Below are positions 9,212 to 17,085 of a stretch of DNA of 42,797 nt, piece after piece (position 1 is the stretch's first letter; every line of letters begins with the position of its first letter). The stretch lies in the NCBI GenBank assembly GCA_900314565.1, contig OMVU01000043.1, forward strand, positions 2,665-45,461. The letters are read 5' to 3'. Source of the stretch: an uncultured Eubacteriales bacterium (GTDB taxonomy: Bacteria > Bacillota > Clostridia > Lachnospirales > Lachnospiraceae). The translations under genes and the position numbers were made by a program. The notes below the pieces were generated by a model. It searched no databases. It saw nothing but the letters and a program-made list of their open reading frames with translations, and had not been told where the DNA came from.

Positions 9212-9250
9212 CGTGACGTCAGTCTGAGATGAATGCGCAAAGTGAAACCT
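9212..9250 (+). repeat. Family C REP-like repeat, 3' part
   Basis: CGTGACGTCAGTCTGAGAT followed by AAAGTGAAACCT matches the second half of the copy at 3088-3154. The first half, with the CATCGCGC core, is missing. Confidence 0.55.
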
Positions 9251-9280
9251 AGCTCTGCCTGCCGAAGTACTACAATTCGC

Positions 9281-9309
9281 TTGACATTTGCCTTCTTCCT
9301 ATGAATAAT
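9281..9309 (+). promoter_or_regulatory. Putative promoter of the permease gene, with a ~110-nt leader
   Basis: TTGACA (9281-9286) and AATAAT (9304-9309) are 17 bases apart. The leader up to 9422 is long enough for a regulatory RNA, but I could not match it to any riboswitch consensus I know, including the manganese yybP-ykoY and NiCo types. Confidence 0.6.
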
Positions 9310-9422
9310 AGGATGCTGAGATTAAAGAGACTTTTATACCCCTGTGTGCGGTCGGTTTGAGAATCGGTGGGATGACACGCATAATCGAAACAGCGGGTGA
9401 CTTGGATTGAAGGCAGGTGTTT

Positions 9423-10307
9423 ATGGGACTGTTTCTTGACGTTTTCAAGGATTCAGCGGTGGACTGCGTGAAGATGCTTCCATTCCTGTTCCTGGCATTT
9501 TATCTGCTTGAGGTGGTGGAACAGCATGCCTCTGACCGCATGACGGTCATGCTTGGCAGATCGGGCGGCCTCGGACCGCTCATCGGATCTTTGCTCGGAT
9601 CCGTTCCTCAGTGCGGATTTTCAATTATGGCCTCAGACTTTTTTGCGAGCGGCGTCATTTCGATGGGCACGCTCCTTGCAGTCTATCTGTCCACATCCGA
9701 TGAGGCGATCATTATTCTGCTCACAGATCCGGAGCATGCGAAGGATATTCTTTTTCTTGTTCTGACGAAGATCATCATCGGTACATTGGGAGGTTATATC
9801 GTTCTTTTTGTTGAGCGAAGGTTTTTTAAAAGAGATCCGGTGAAAGCCAGAAAAGCGGCTGAGATTATCCGCAGAAGGACCGGCTCCGATGCGGCAGCTG
9901 TGAAACCCGGTTTTCGGGATCTGCTTATTCCGGCATGGAATCATACGAAGGAGGTCTTCGTATATCTTTTCATTTTTACATTCCTGATCGGTTTTATGAT
10001 GGAAGCGTTCGGAAACAGCGTGATCGAGAGCATCTTCCTGAGCGGAAGTGCGTTCCAGCCGCTGGTCGCCTCCGTGATCGGGCTGATCCCGAACTGTGCG
10101 GCATCGATCATGCTGACGCAGCTCTATATGGACGGAGTCCTGAGCTTCGGCTCCGCGGTGGCCGGCCTGTGTTCGAGCGCCGGGCTCGGCCTGCTCGTCC
10201 TCTTCAGGATGAACAGGAGCATGAAGGAAAATGTTACAGTGCTTGCATTTCTTGTGGTCATTGCCGTAACTGCAGGATCGATCCTTCAGGCGGTCGGGCT
10301 TCCGTGA
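9423..10307 (+). CDS. Ten-TM-type permease (putative manganese/arsenic efflux family, ArsP_2-like)
   Basis: 294-residue integral membrane protein. Two halves resemble each other: GSLLGSVPQCGFSIMASDFF with SMGTLLAVYLSTSDEA (about 50-105) and ASVIGLIPNCAASIMLTQLY with SFGSAVAGLCSS (about 218-262). Each carries a P-x-C motif in a membrane helix, and a basic loop (about 130-165) separates the halves. This layout matches the family labelled putative manganese transporter or arsenic efflux protein in Clostridia. The substrate is not shown by the sequence. ATG at 9423 is preferred over the in-frame GTG at 9417 because GAAGGCAGG lies at a better distance. Confidence 0.72.
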   Translation: MGLFLDVFKDSAVDCVKMLPFLFLAFYLLEVVEQHASDRMTVMLGRSGGLGPLIGSLLGSVPQCGFSIMASDFFASGVISMGTLLAVYLSTSDEAIIILLTDPEHAKDILFLVLTKIIIGTLGGYIVLFVERRFFKRDPVKARKAAEIIRRRTGSDAAAVKPGFRDLLIPAWNHTKEVFVYLFIFTFLIGFMMEAFGNSVIESIFLSGSAFQPLVASVIGLIPNCAASIMLTQLYMDGVLSFGSAVAGLCSSAGLGLLVLFRMNRSMKENVTVLAFLVVIAVTAGSILQAVGLP

Positions 10308-10369
10308 GAAAAGTGTACCTGCACACCTGAAAAAGTATCAATAAAGTACTTGTACGAGGAGAGGGATCC

Positions 10370-11404
10370 ATGAAAAAAAGAGTCGTTTCTTTGCTGCTAG
10401 CTGCTGCCCTGATGATCGGCGCACTGGCAGGATGCGGGTCGGATTCGAAAGACGGTGAGAGCGAAAGTGTGACGGAGTCTGCCCGGAATGAGTCTGTGAC
10501 GTCCGTTCCTTCGAAGGAACAGGATTCCGGTCGGCCAGATGACAGTACGTCTTCTGCTCCTTCTGACGCATCAGGCAAGGGGCGGGACAGAAGGGATACG
10601 CGTTCTCATGAATCCCGTGTGGATTCAAATGAGAGCAGGGGAAAGGATGTGACCGAAACGCCGGAGGCACCGGAGGATGCGGCCGGCATCGCCCGGGCGG
10701 CTCTTGACGGGCAGATTAAATTAAAAAATACCGTTGAATATTCTTATATGAATAACATTACCTGTTCGGTCGAAGGTACGGAAGTTTTGATTGAAACGGC
10801 CAATAAGGTGAAAGCCTACGGGACAGAGGATGTTCAGGGGAACATTCTTACAGTCAGTAAGGAGTCAGAACTGAGCAGAGACGGTCAGATTCTGAATCAG
10901 GGAAAGTTCTGGTATGATCAGGATGGAAATGTTTATATTTCCGAGTATGTTGAAGAAACCGGCACTTTTTCGGACTGGAGAGATGTAAATTACGGTCCCG
11001 GGATGACCTGGATGAATGAGACCGGTCTGGAAGTGTATCAGGAAATCGTTGATGGAAATATTCAGCCGGCAGTCCTTGAGAGTGAAGACAGGACAAAGTA
11101 TATTCTGTACTTTGCTCTGAACGGAGAGCAGACGAAATCATTGTTCGGACGGCTCTTTGATGATGTGGCCATTAACGGCGATCCGATCAGTCTTTCGCAA
11201 GCCGAAACGGTGGAGGTTCAGGCAGCGGTAAATAAGACGTCTTATCAGCCGAGTGCGCTGAGTATCAAAGTTGCAGGCTTTGAGAGCGGCCTTGCACATA
11301 TCACTGATTATGAAATTTCGCTGGCTTATACGACATGGTCAATGTCACTCGATCCGCTTGAAATTCCGCAGGACGTGATACCCCCCGTTTCAATAACAGA
11401 ATAG
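10370..11404 (+). CDS. Putative lipoprotein of unknown function
   Basis: 344 residues with a signal peptide ending in the lipobox LAGC (Cys22 lipidated), so exported and membrane-anchored. Residues 23-105 are a Ser/Glu/Asp/Arg-rich low-complexity spacer. The folded part (about 106-344) has alternating short strands resembling LolA/LppX-like or DUF6612-like lipoproteins of Firmicutes, but I cannot assign a family. GAGGAGAGG precedes the start. It follows the permease by 62 bp in the same direction and ends at a strong terminator, so the two may form a transcription unit. Confidence 0.7.
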   Translation: MKKRVVSLLLAAALMIGALAGCGSDSKDGESESVTESARNESVTSVPSKEQDSGRPDDSTSSAPSDASGKGRDRRDTRSHESRVDSNESRGKDVTETPEAPEDAAGIARAALDGQIKLKNTVEYSYMNNITCSVEGTEVLIETANKVKAYGTEDVQGNILTVSKESELSRDGQILNQGKFWYDQDGNVYISEYVEETGTFSDWRDVNYGPGMTWMNETGLEVYQEIVDGNIQPAVLESEDRTKYILYFALNGEQTKSLFGRLFDDVAINGDPISLSQAETVEVQAAVNKTSYQPSALSIKVAGFESGLAHITDYEISLAYTTWSMSLDPLEIPQDVIPPVSITE

Positions 11405-11415
11405 GATATATAGGA

Positions 11416-11460
11416 GAGCTTTGACAGCAGATGTTCGATCTGCAGCCAAAGCTCTTTTTT
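11416..11460 (+). terminator. Terminator after the lipoprotein gene
   Basis: Stem GAGCTTTG/CAAAGCTC with an inner stem GCAGAT/ATCTGC, followed by TTTTTT. Confidence 0.9.
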
Positions 11461-11481
11461 GCGGGCAGCTGCAAAAATAAT

Positions 11482-11576
11482 TTATCTCAGTGGGGAAGAC
11501 CCTTGCTTCTATAAGCGGGGGATAGATCAATATCCTGCTCGTCTCAGTGGTGGGTTACAATCCCCCACTGAGATAA
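11482..11576. repeat. Family D structured repeat, full copy
   Basis: Perfect 14-bp ends: TTATCTCAGTGGGG (11482-11495) and CCCCACTGAGATAA (11563-11576). Between them are a GAAG/CTTC hairpin and an AGCGG..GGATA/TATCCTGCT hairpin. A second copy of the left arm (CTCAGTGGTGGG, 11543-11554) can pair with the same right arm, so two mutually exclusive helices are possible. A truncated relative is at 42498-42560. No open frame is present. Confidence 0.7.
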
Positions 11577-11596
11577 ACGCTCCGCGAGGATGCGCA

Positions 11597-11665
11597 GGGA
11601 TTCGGTTTGGAAAATGTCAGCTTGCGCTGACCCGAATCCCGCGCCAATTCTCGCGAGCGAGAATT
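11597..11665. repeat. Two consecutive perfect hairpins upstream of cysK
   Basis: The first joins GGGATTCGG (11597-11605) to CCGAATCCC (11632-11640) with an inner GTCAGC/GCTGAC stem. The second joins AATTCTCG (11646-11653) to CGAGAATT (11658-11665). They adjoin the Family D element, so 11482-11665 is almost wholly palindromic. Nothing else is recognisable in 11666-11758. Confidence 0.65.
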
Positions 11666-11759
11666 GAATCCGGAAGATCGCGATCCGTGTGCAGTGGAAG
11701 GCGCTGATGCTCCGCGTACGTCGCGGCAGGTGCGCCCGGGTAATCTTGAAAATTTGTGC

Positions 11760-11811
11760 TTGACAGGATAAACTTCTGTGCTATAATTCATATAAATCAA
11801 CTAGGAAATAT
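11760..11811 (+). promoter_or_regulatory. cysK promoter with Rrf2-type operator-like motif
   Basis: TTGACA (11760-11765) and TATAAT (11782-11787) are 16 bases apart. Just downstream, AATCAACTAGGAAATAT (about 11795-11811) shares ACTAGGA-n-AT with sites at the rrf2 and suf promoters. A roof-type helix ATAACG/CGTTAT lies in the ~95-nt leader. Confidence 0.7.
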
Positions 11812-11894
11812 AGGGATAACGGCCGGGGAGCATAGATCCTCACCTGAGTGCGTTATGTCGGAGAAAACCTGTGCAATAAAAAGGAGAATGTATC

Positions 11895-12827
11895 ATGGCA
11901 AAGATTTATGAAGGAACAACACAGCTCATCGGCGGAACTCCTCTCGTAGAGTTCAAAAATATCGGGAAGGAACTGGGACTTTCCGCCCGCATCCTGGCAA
12001 AACTCGAGTATTTTAATCCGGCAGGATCTGTCAAGGATCGTATCGCGAAGGCGATGATCGAGGATGCGGAGGAGACGGGAAAGCTCGTTCCGGGGTCTGT
12101 GATCATTGAGCCGACGTCCGGCAATACGGGAATCGGCCTTGCTTCCATCGCTGCATCCAAAGGATACAGGATCATCCTGACCATGCCGGAGACAATGTCA
12201 GTAGAGCGCAGGAATATTTTGAAGGCGTACGGCGCCGAAATCGTCCTGACTGACGGATCCAAAGGGATGAAGGGAGCGATCGCAAAGGCGGAGGAGCTCG
12301 CTGCCGCTACGCCGAAGAGCTTTATCCCCGGCCAGTTCGTCAACCCGGCGAACCCGAAGGCACATTATGAGACGACCGGACCGGAGATCTGGAATGACAC
12401 GGACGGCAATGTCGACCTCTTTATTGCAGGCGTCGGAACAGGCGGGACTCTTTCCGGAACCGGAAAATATCTGAAGGAAAAGAATCCGAATGTTAAAGTC
12501 GTAGCACTTGAGCCGAAGACCTCTCCGGTACTGTCTGAAGGCCACGGCGGACCGCATAAGATCCAGGGCATCGGCGCCGGTTTCGTGCCGGATACACTTG
12601 ATACCGATCTCTATGATGAGGTCATTACGATTGAAAATGAGACGGCGTTCGAGACCTCGAAGCTGATCGCAAAGAAAGAGGGTGTTCTCGTCGGCATTTC
12701 TTCCGGCGCAGCGCTTGCCGGTGCAATCGAGCTTGCGAAACGGCCTGAAAATGAAGGGAAGACGATCGTCGTTATTCTTCCGGATTCAGGTGACCGCTAC
12801 TACTCGACGCCTCTGTTCCAGGGATAA
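11895..12827 (+). CDS. cysK: Cysteine synthase A (O-acetylserine sulfhydrylase)
   Basis: Cytoplasmic PLP enzyme forming cysteine from O-acetylserine and sulfide. The 310-residue protein is of normal length, with the PLP lysine K47 in NPAGSVKDR, the substrate loop [11 protein letters not shown], the phosphate loop [12 protein letters not shown] and the C-terminal [15 protein letters not shown] typical of CysK. AAGGAG precedes the start. It is monocistronic with its own promoter and stands directly upstream of the Rrf2-type regulator and the suf operon. The shared operator-like motif suggests that cysteine supply and Fe-S assembly are controlled together. Confidence 0.96.
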   Translation: MAKIYEGTTQLIGGTPLVEFKNIGKELGLSARILAKLEYFNPAGSVKDRIAKAMIEDAEETGKLVPGSVIIEPTSGNTGIGLASIAASKGYRIILTMPETMSVERRNILKAYGAEIVLTDGSKGMKGAIAKAEELAAATPKSFIPGQFVNPANPKAHYETTGPEIWNDTDGNVDLFIAGVGTGGTLSGTGKYLKEKNPNVKVVALEPKTSPVLSEGHGGPHKIQGIGAGFVPDTLDTDLYDEVITIENETAFETSKLIAKKEGVLVGISSGAALAGAIELAKRPENEGKTIVVILPDSGDRYYSTPLFQG

Positions 12828-12866
12828 ATATTTTCATACACAGGGATAAGTGTTTTCTTAACGCGA

Positions 12867-12918
12867 TTGACATAATCTGTCAGATGTCCTATAATCCATA
12901 TAATACCAGTAGGAATAT
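12867..12918 (+). promoter_or_regulatory. Promoter and operator-like site of the rrf2 gene
   Basis: TTGACA (12867-12872) and TATAAT (12890-12895) are 17 bases apart. AATACCAGTAGGAATAT (about 12902-12918) follows, between the -10 box and the start codon. It matches the cysK and suf motifs, suggesting autoregulation. Confidence 0.7.
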
Positions 12919-12927
12919 GGAGGAATC

Positions 12928-13362
12928 ATGAAGGTATCGACGAAGGGAAGATATGCTCTCAGAATCATGCTTGATCTTGCCATTCACAACTCCGGTGAGC
13001 TTGTTCCCCTGAAGGACATTGCGAAGAGGCAGGGAATATCGATCAAATATATGGAACAGATCATTTCTCCGCTCGCGAAGGCCGGATTTGTCCAGAGCCT
13101 GCGGGGATCCAGCGGAGGATACCGCCTGTCGAGAGATCCGTCGGAGTATACTGCAGGGGAGATCCTGAAGGTCATGGAAGGACCTCTGGCTCCGACGTCC
13201 TGTCTGGAGAGTGAGATCAATGACTGCCCGAGGGCGGATGCCTGTTCCACACTCAGCTTCTGGAAAGGGCTGAACAAGGTCATCAATGATTATGTGAACA
13301 GCGTGACGCTGGGAGAGCTCGCGGAGGAGGAGATTGCCAGGGTCGGAGATTATGTGATCTGA
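12928..13362 (+). CDS. Rrf2 family regulator, IscR-like with three cysteines
   Basis: 144-residue winged-helix repressor. The N-terminal MKVSTKGRYALRIMLDLA and the recognition-helix segment SIKYMEQIISPL are typical of Rrf2 proteins, followed by the wing LRGSSGGYRL. Cys92, Cys100 and Cys106 have IscR-like spacing, so binding of an Fe-S cluster is plausible (known for IscR; inferred here). Position between cysK and sufCBDSU and the shared operator-like motif point to control of Fe-S assembly and cysteine synthesis. A CymR-type role cannot be excluded, because CymR is also an Rrf2 protein acting on cysteine genes. GGAGGA precedes the start. Confidence 0.9.
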   Translation: MKVSTKGRYALRIMLDLAIHNSGELVPLKDIAKRQGISIKYMEQIISPLAKAGFVQSLRGSSGGYRLSRDPSEYTAGEILKVMEGPLAPTSCLESEINDCPRADACSTLSFWKGLNKVINDYVNSVTLGELAEEEIARVGDYVI

Positions 13363-13456
13363 TGGACAGGCATGATCTTTTCACAGGCATCACCGGATGC
13401 GGGACTGCAGTTTCCTGCATGACCGGGAAGAAATCAGAAGACTAAGATATCGTATG

Positions 13457-13534
13457 ATCAGGAACGTCGGGACGTTCCTGATAAAGAAGGACTTTTCGCA
13501 CAGTGCCGGAAGCGCTGCGTGAAAGGTCCTTTTT
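13457..13534 (+). terminator. Double hairpin terminator after rrf2
   Basis: A perfect 12-bp hairpin (ATCAGGAACGTC, 13457-13468, with 13471-13482) is followed by a larger imperfect one (AAGGAC 13487-13492 with GTCCTT 13526-13531) ending in five Ts. Confidence 0.8.
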
Positions 13535-13590
13535 ATTCTTCATCGCGCAATACTCGTATCTTCAGACAGGAGATACGCGCGCAATACTGG
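13534..13590 (+). repeat. Family C REP-like repeat, copy 2
   Basis: TATTCTTCATCGCGCAATAC followed by TCGT, then GGAGATACGCGCGCAATAC. It starts directly at the rrf2 terminator T-run. Confidence 0.75.
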
Positions 13591-13665
13591 TGATTTTAGG
13601 GAACTGAGTGAAGTGATCGATCAAAAAAACATGCCCTTGTATGAGAAAAGAAACAAAAAGAGGGC

Positions 13666-13718
13666 TTGAATTCCTAGTAAAATACTATACAATAAAACAT
13701 AGTAAAACACTAGGATAT
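13666..13718 (+). promoter_or_regulatory. suf promoter with two inverted operator-like sites
   Basis: TTGAAT (13666-13671) and TACAAT (13688-13693) are 16 bases apart. TCCTAGTAAAATACTAT (13672-13688) lies between the boxes, and its near-perfect inverse (ATAGTAAAACACTAGGA, about 13700-13716) lies just after the -10 box. Binding of a regulator to both would cover the whole promoter. Confidence 0.7.
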
Positions 13719-13752
13719 GTCCGCAGTTCATCACTGCTTAGAGGAGGTCAAT

Positions 13753-14502
13753 ATGTCAGACAGCTTACTCAGTATCAAAGACTTACGGGTCCGTGTCGAG
13801 GAGAAGGAGATCCTCCACGGTATCTCGTTCGATATAAAGCCCGGTGAAACACATGTCGTTATGGGACCGAACGGTGCCGGCAAATCGACCCTCGGAAACG
13901 CGATCATGGGAAATCCTTCTTACGAAGTGACGGGAGGCGAGATTTTCTTTGACGGGAGAAACCTCCTTGATATGGCTGTCAATGAGAGGGCGAAGAGCGG
14001 GATCTATATGTCCTTCCAGAATCCTCTGGAGGTCCCCGGCGTCACGCTCGGGAACTTTATAAAGACAGCCCTCGAACAGAGGACGGGGGAGCATGTGCGG
14101 ATCTGGGATTTCAGAAAAAAGATGCTTCAGGCAATGTCGGTCCTGCAGATGGATCCGTCCTACGCAGAAAGGGATCTGAATGTGGGCTTTTCCGGAGGAG
14201 AGAAGAAGAAGGCGGAGATTCTCCAGCTGATGCTCCTCAGTCCATCCCTTGCCATTCTCGATGAGACCGACTCCGGACTTGACGTGGACGCAGTCCGGAC
14301 TGTCTCGGAGGGGATCCGTGCATTCCAGAAAAATCAGGATTCCGCGCTGATCATCATCACCCATAATGCGGCGATCCTGAACTCGCTCCATGTAGATGCG
14401 ACGCATATTCTTGTAGGGGGGAAGCTGGTCCGCTCCGGTGACGCATCCCTTGTAGACGAGATCAGTGAGCACGGTTTTACTGCCTATGAGACACTTTCGT
14501 GA
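13753..14502 (+). CDS. sufC: Fe-S cluster assembly ATPase SufC
   Basis: ABC-type ATPase of the SufBCD scaffold. 249 residues with Walker A GPNGAGKST (38-46), Q-loop around SFQNP, signature FSGGEKK (146-152) and Walker B LAILDETDSGLD, the SufC form. An upstream in-frame ATG at 13717 exists, but GAGGAGGT right before 13753 and the homologous N-terminus decide the start. First gene of sufCBDSU, behind the operator-bearing promoter. Confidence 0.97.
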   Translation: MSDSLLSIKDLRVRVEEKEILHGISFDIKPGETHVVMGPNGAGKSTLGNAIMGNPSYEVTGGEIFFDGRNLLDMAVNERAKSGIYMSFQNPLEVPGVTLGNFIKTALEQRTGEHVRIWDFRKKMLQAMSVLQMDPSYAERDLNVGFSGGEKKKAEILQLMLLSPSLAILDETDSGLDVDAVRTVSEGIRAFQKNQDSALIIITHNAAILNSLHVDATHILVGGKLVRSGDASLVDEISEHGFTAYETLS

Positions 14503-14571
14503 CAGAACAGACTGCCGTCAAAGCAGATTTCTGCGGCTGTATCAGAGATTAAACGGTAATCGAGGTGAGTT

Positions 14572-15981
14572 ATGACTGAGGAAAAAACATACGTAGAGGA
14601 CATAGACCGTTCTCTCTATGATTTCAGATATGAGGATAAAGATGCCTGGAAGGTCGACGAAGGCCTTTCGGCGGACATTATCAAGACAATCTCGAGGGAA
14701 AAGAATGACCCGGAATGGATGCGGGAATTCCGGCTCAGATCCCTTGAGATCTATAACAGAACGCCGATGGTCGACTGGGGTCCGGATATTGAAGGACTCG
14801 ATATGAAAAATATAGTGACATATGTGCGGCCGAACACGAAGATGACTGCAGACTGGGAGGATGTTCCGGAGACCATCCGCGATACCTTCGAGAAGCTCGG
14901 GATCCCGCAGGCGGAGCGTGAATCGCTTGCCGGCGTCGGTGCTCAGTATGATTCGGAACTGGTCTATCACAATGTGAAAAAGGAGGTCGCGGAGCAGGGG
15001 GTCGTCTACACGGATCTTGAGAGCGCAATGCACGGTCCCTACGCGGAAATGATCCGCAGTCATTTTATGAAGCTGGTCCCGCCCACGGATCATAAGTTCG
15101 CAGCCCTGCACGGGGCGGTCTGGTCCGGCGGTTCTTTTGTGTATGTTCCGCCCGGTGTTTCGGTCGAGATTCCGCTGCAGTCCTATTTCCGTCTCAACGC
15201 GCCGGGAGCAGGTCAGTTCGAGCACACGCTCATCATAGTGGATAAGGGGGCATATCTTCATTTTATAGAGGGATGCTCCGCCCCGAAATACAATATCGCG
15301 AATCTTCACGCAGGCTGTGTCGAGCTTTATGTGGGCGAGGACGCGGTGCTCCGGTATTCGACGATCGAGAACTGGTCGAAGAACATGTACAATCTGAACA
15401 CGAAGCGCGCGAAGGTGGAGAAGGGAGGAAAGGTCGAATGGATCTCCGGATCCTTCGGCTCGCACGTATCCTATCTGTATCCGATGAGCGTGCTGGACGG
15501 GGAAGGATCCCGGTCTGAGTTCACGAGCGTCACATTTGCCGGAAAAGGGCAGAATCTTGATACGGGCTGCAAGGTCGTCCACAATGCGCCGGGGACTACA
15601 TCTTATGTCAATACGCGGTCTATTTCCAAATCGGGAGGAATCAGTACTTTCCGGAGCAGCGTAGTGATCGGGAACAAGGCGAAGAACAGCAAGAGTGCGG
15701 TGTCCTGCCAGTCCCTCATGCTTGACGATATTTCGAGGTCAGATACGATACCGGCCATGGACGTCCGAACGGATCAGGCGGATGTCGGTCATGAGGCGAG
15801 GATCGGCCGCATCAGCGATGACGCGGTATTTTATCTGATGAGCCGGGGACTTTCCGAGGAGGATGCCCGCGCGCTGATTGTCAGCGGGTTCGCGGACAAT
15901 GTCGGGAAGGAGCTTCCGCTTGAGTACGCGGTCGAGATGAACAATCTGATCCGGCTGGAAATGAAAGGCTCGATCGGCTGA
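14572..15981 (+). CDS. sufB: Fe-S cluster assembly scaffold SufB
   Basis: 469 residues, normal length for SufB. It builds Fe-S clusters together with SufC and SufD. The conserved middle segment (KLVPPTDHKFAALHGAVWSGG, PPGVSVEIPLQSYFR) and the C-terminal core (SKSAVSCQSLMLDDISRSD, then DVGHEARIGRI) are present; the Cys in VSCQSL is the usual cluster-assembly residue. GAGGTGAG precedes the start. It lies 69 bp after sufC and 11 bp before sufD. Confidence 0.97.
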   Translation: MTEEKTYVEDIDRSLYDFRYEDKDAWKVDEGLSADIIKTISREKNDPEWMREFRLRSLEIYNRTPMVDWGPDIEGLDMKNIVTYVRPNTKMTADWEDVPETIRDTFEKLGIPQAERESLAGVGAQYDSELVYHNVKKEVAEQGVVYTDLESAMHGPYAEMIRSHFMKLVPPTDHKFAALHGAVWSGGSFVYVPPGVSVEIPLQSYFRLNAPGAGQFEHTLIIVDKGAYLHFIEGCSAPKYNIANLHAGCVELYVGEDAVLRYSTIENWSKNMYNLNTKRAKVEKGGKVEWISGSFGSHVSYLYPMSVLDGEGSRSEFTSVTFAGKGQNLDTGCKVVHNAPGTTSYVNTRSISKSGGISTFRSSVVIGNKAKNSKSAVSCQSLMLDDISRSDTIPAMDVRTDQADVGHEARIGRISDDAVFYLMSRGLSEEDARALIVSGFADNVGKELPLEYAVEMNNLIRLEMKGSIG

Positions 15982-15992
15982 GGAGATTTATT

Positions 15993-17048
15993 ATGGGAGA
16001 CACAAATACGATTAAATTGAACACTCTTCCGGCTGCGACGTTCAGATGGCTTCGGATGAATGACGCTTCATGCAGGGTCGGAACAATAGACGGTTCTCTG
16101 GAAATATCCGAGGAGTTCCCCTGTGAAGTGTGTGCGGAAGGAATAAGAGCCCCGGAGGTTTCCGGGATCAGGACCGGGTGCGGCAGAGCGGTGGATGACC
16201 TCCTTGCGAAAGAAAATGCTGCTGTCCGTACCTATCGAATCGAGGATGGGGAGAAGGCCGGACATGCGCTCAGGCTTGATTTTCCGTATGGGAAAAGTGC
16301 GGGGAAAGCCAATGGAGTGGACATCGTGCTCGGAGCGGGTTCTGAACTTGTGACAGTCATGGACTATACCTCGGAACCTGATGCGGAAGGGTTCGCAGCG
16401 GTCCGGACGAAGATCTGTGCGGGTGCGAAATCGCACCTGACGCTCGTCCAGATCGTCCGCGTGGGAGAGAAAATGACTTTTGTCAATGATGTCGGCGTGC
16501 ATCTGGATGACGGGGCGGAGCTTTCCGTGATCCATCTGTTCCTGTCGGGCGGGAAGATTTATCAGGGACTTCAGACGGCGCTTTTCGGGACGGGCAGCAC
16601 GATGAGGTCGGACACGGGCTATATCGTGCGGGGCGGAGATCTACTCGACATGAATTATAATGCTGTCCATACCGGGAAAAAGACGGTGAGCTCGATGACA
16701 GTGAACGGAGTGCTCCGGGATAAGGCAAGCAAGACTTTCCGCGGGACGATCGATTTCGTGCGCGGAAGCGCAGGCTCGGCCGGCGATGAGACGGAGGATG
16801 TCCTGCTGCTCTCAGATGACGTGATCAACCGGACGATCCCGCTCATCCTGTGTGCGGAGGAAGATGTTTCCGGCAATCACGGAGCTACGATCGGCCGGAT
16901 CCCGGAGGATATGCTTTTCTATCTCAGCGCCCGCGGCCTGTCGGAGAAGGATATAGTCAGGATGCTTGAGAAAGCAAGGCTCGACGCGGTCATTCGCAGA
17001 ATTCCCGATGAGAAGACCAGAGAGCAGCTGTCACAGTATTCCAAATAA
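15993..17048 (+). CDS. sufD: Fe-S cluster assembly protein SufD
   Basis: 351-residue paralogue of SufB and its partner in the SufBCD complex. The first 100 residues are poorly conserved, as usual. The beta-helix core appears from about residue 120, and the C-terminal part has VSGNHGATIGRIPEDMLFYLSARGLSEKD, the family's most conserved segment with the expected His. Shorter than the E. coli protein, normal for clostridial forms. Start 11 bp after sufB with GAGGAG. Confidence 0.92.
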   Translation: MGDTNTIKLNTLPAATFRWLRMNDASCRVGTIDGSLEISEEFPCEVCAEGIRAPEVSGIRTGCGRAVDDLLAKENAAVRTYRIEDGEKAGHALRLDFPYGKSAGKANGVDIVLGAGSELVTVMDYTSEPDAEGFAAVRTKICAGAKSHLTLVQIVRVGEKMTFVNDVGVHLDDGAELSVIHLFLSGGKIYQGLQTALFGTGSTMRSDTGYIVRGGDLLDMNYNAVHTGKKTVSSMTVNGVLRDKASKTFRGTIDFVRGSAGSAGDETEDVLLLSDDVINRTIPLILCAEEDVSGNHGATIGRIPEDMLFYLSARGLSEKDIVRMLEKARLDAVIRRIPDEKTREQLSQYSK

Positions 17049-17085
17049 AAAGACCAGAGAGAAAATGAAGATGAAAGAGGAAAAG

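Noticed and set aside
9310-9422. Possible manganese or cobalt riboswitch before the permease
   Set aside because: None of the conserved blocks of the yybP-ykoY, NiCo or cobalamin consensus could be found; kept only as an unexplained leader.
11459-11707. 82-codon frame over the palindromic region before cysK
   Set aside because: It follows hairpins and repeats, begins in the terminator of the lipoprotein gene and has no ribosome binding site.
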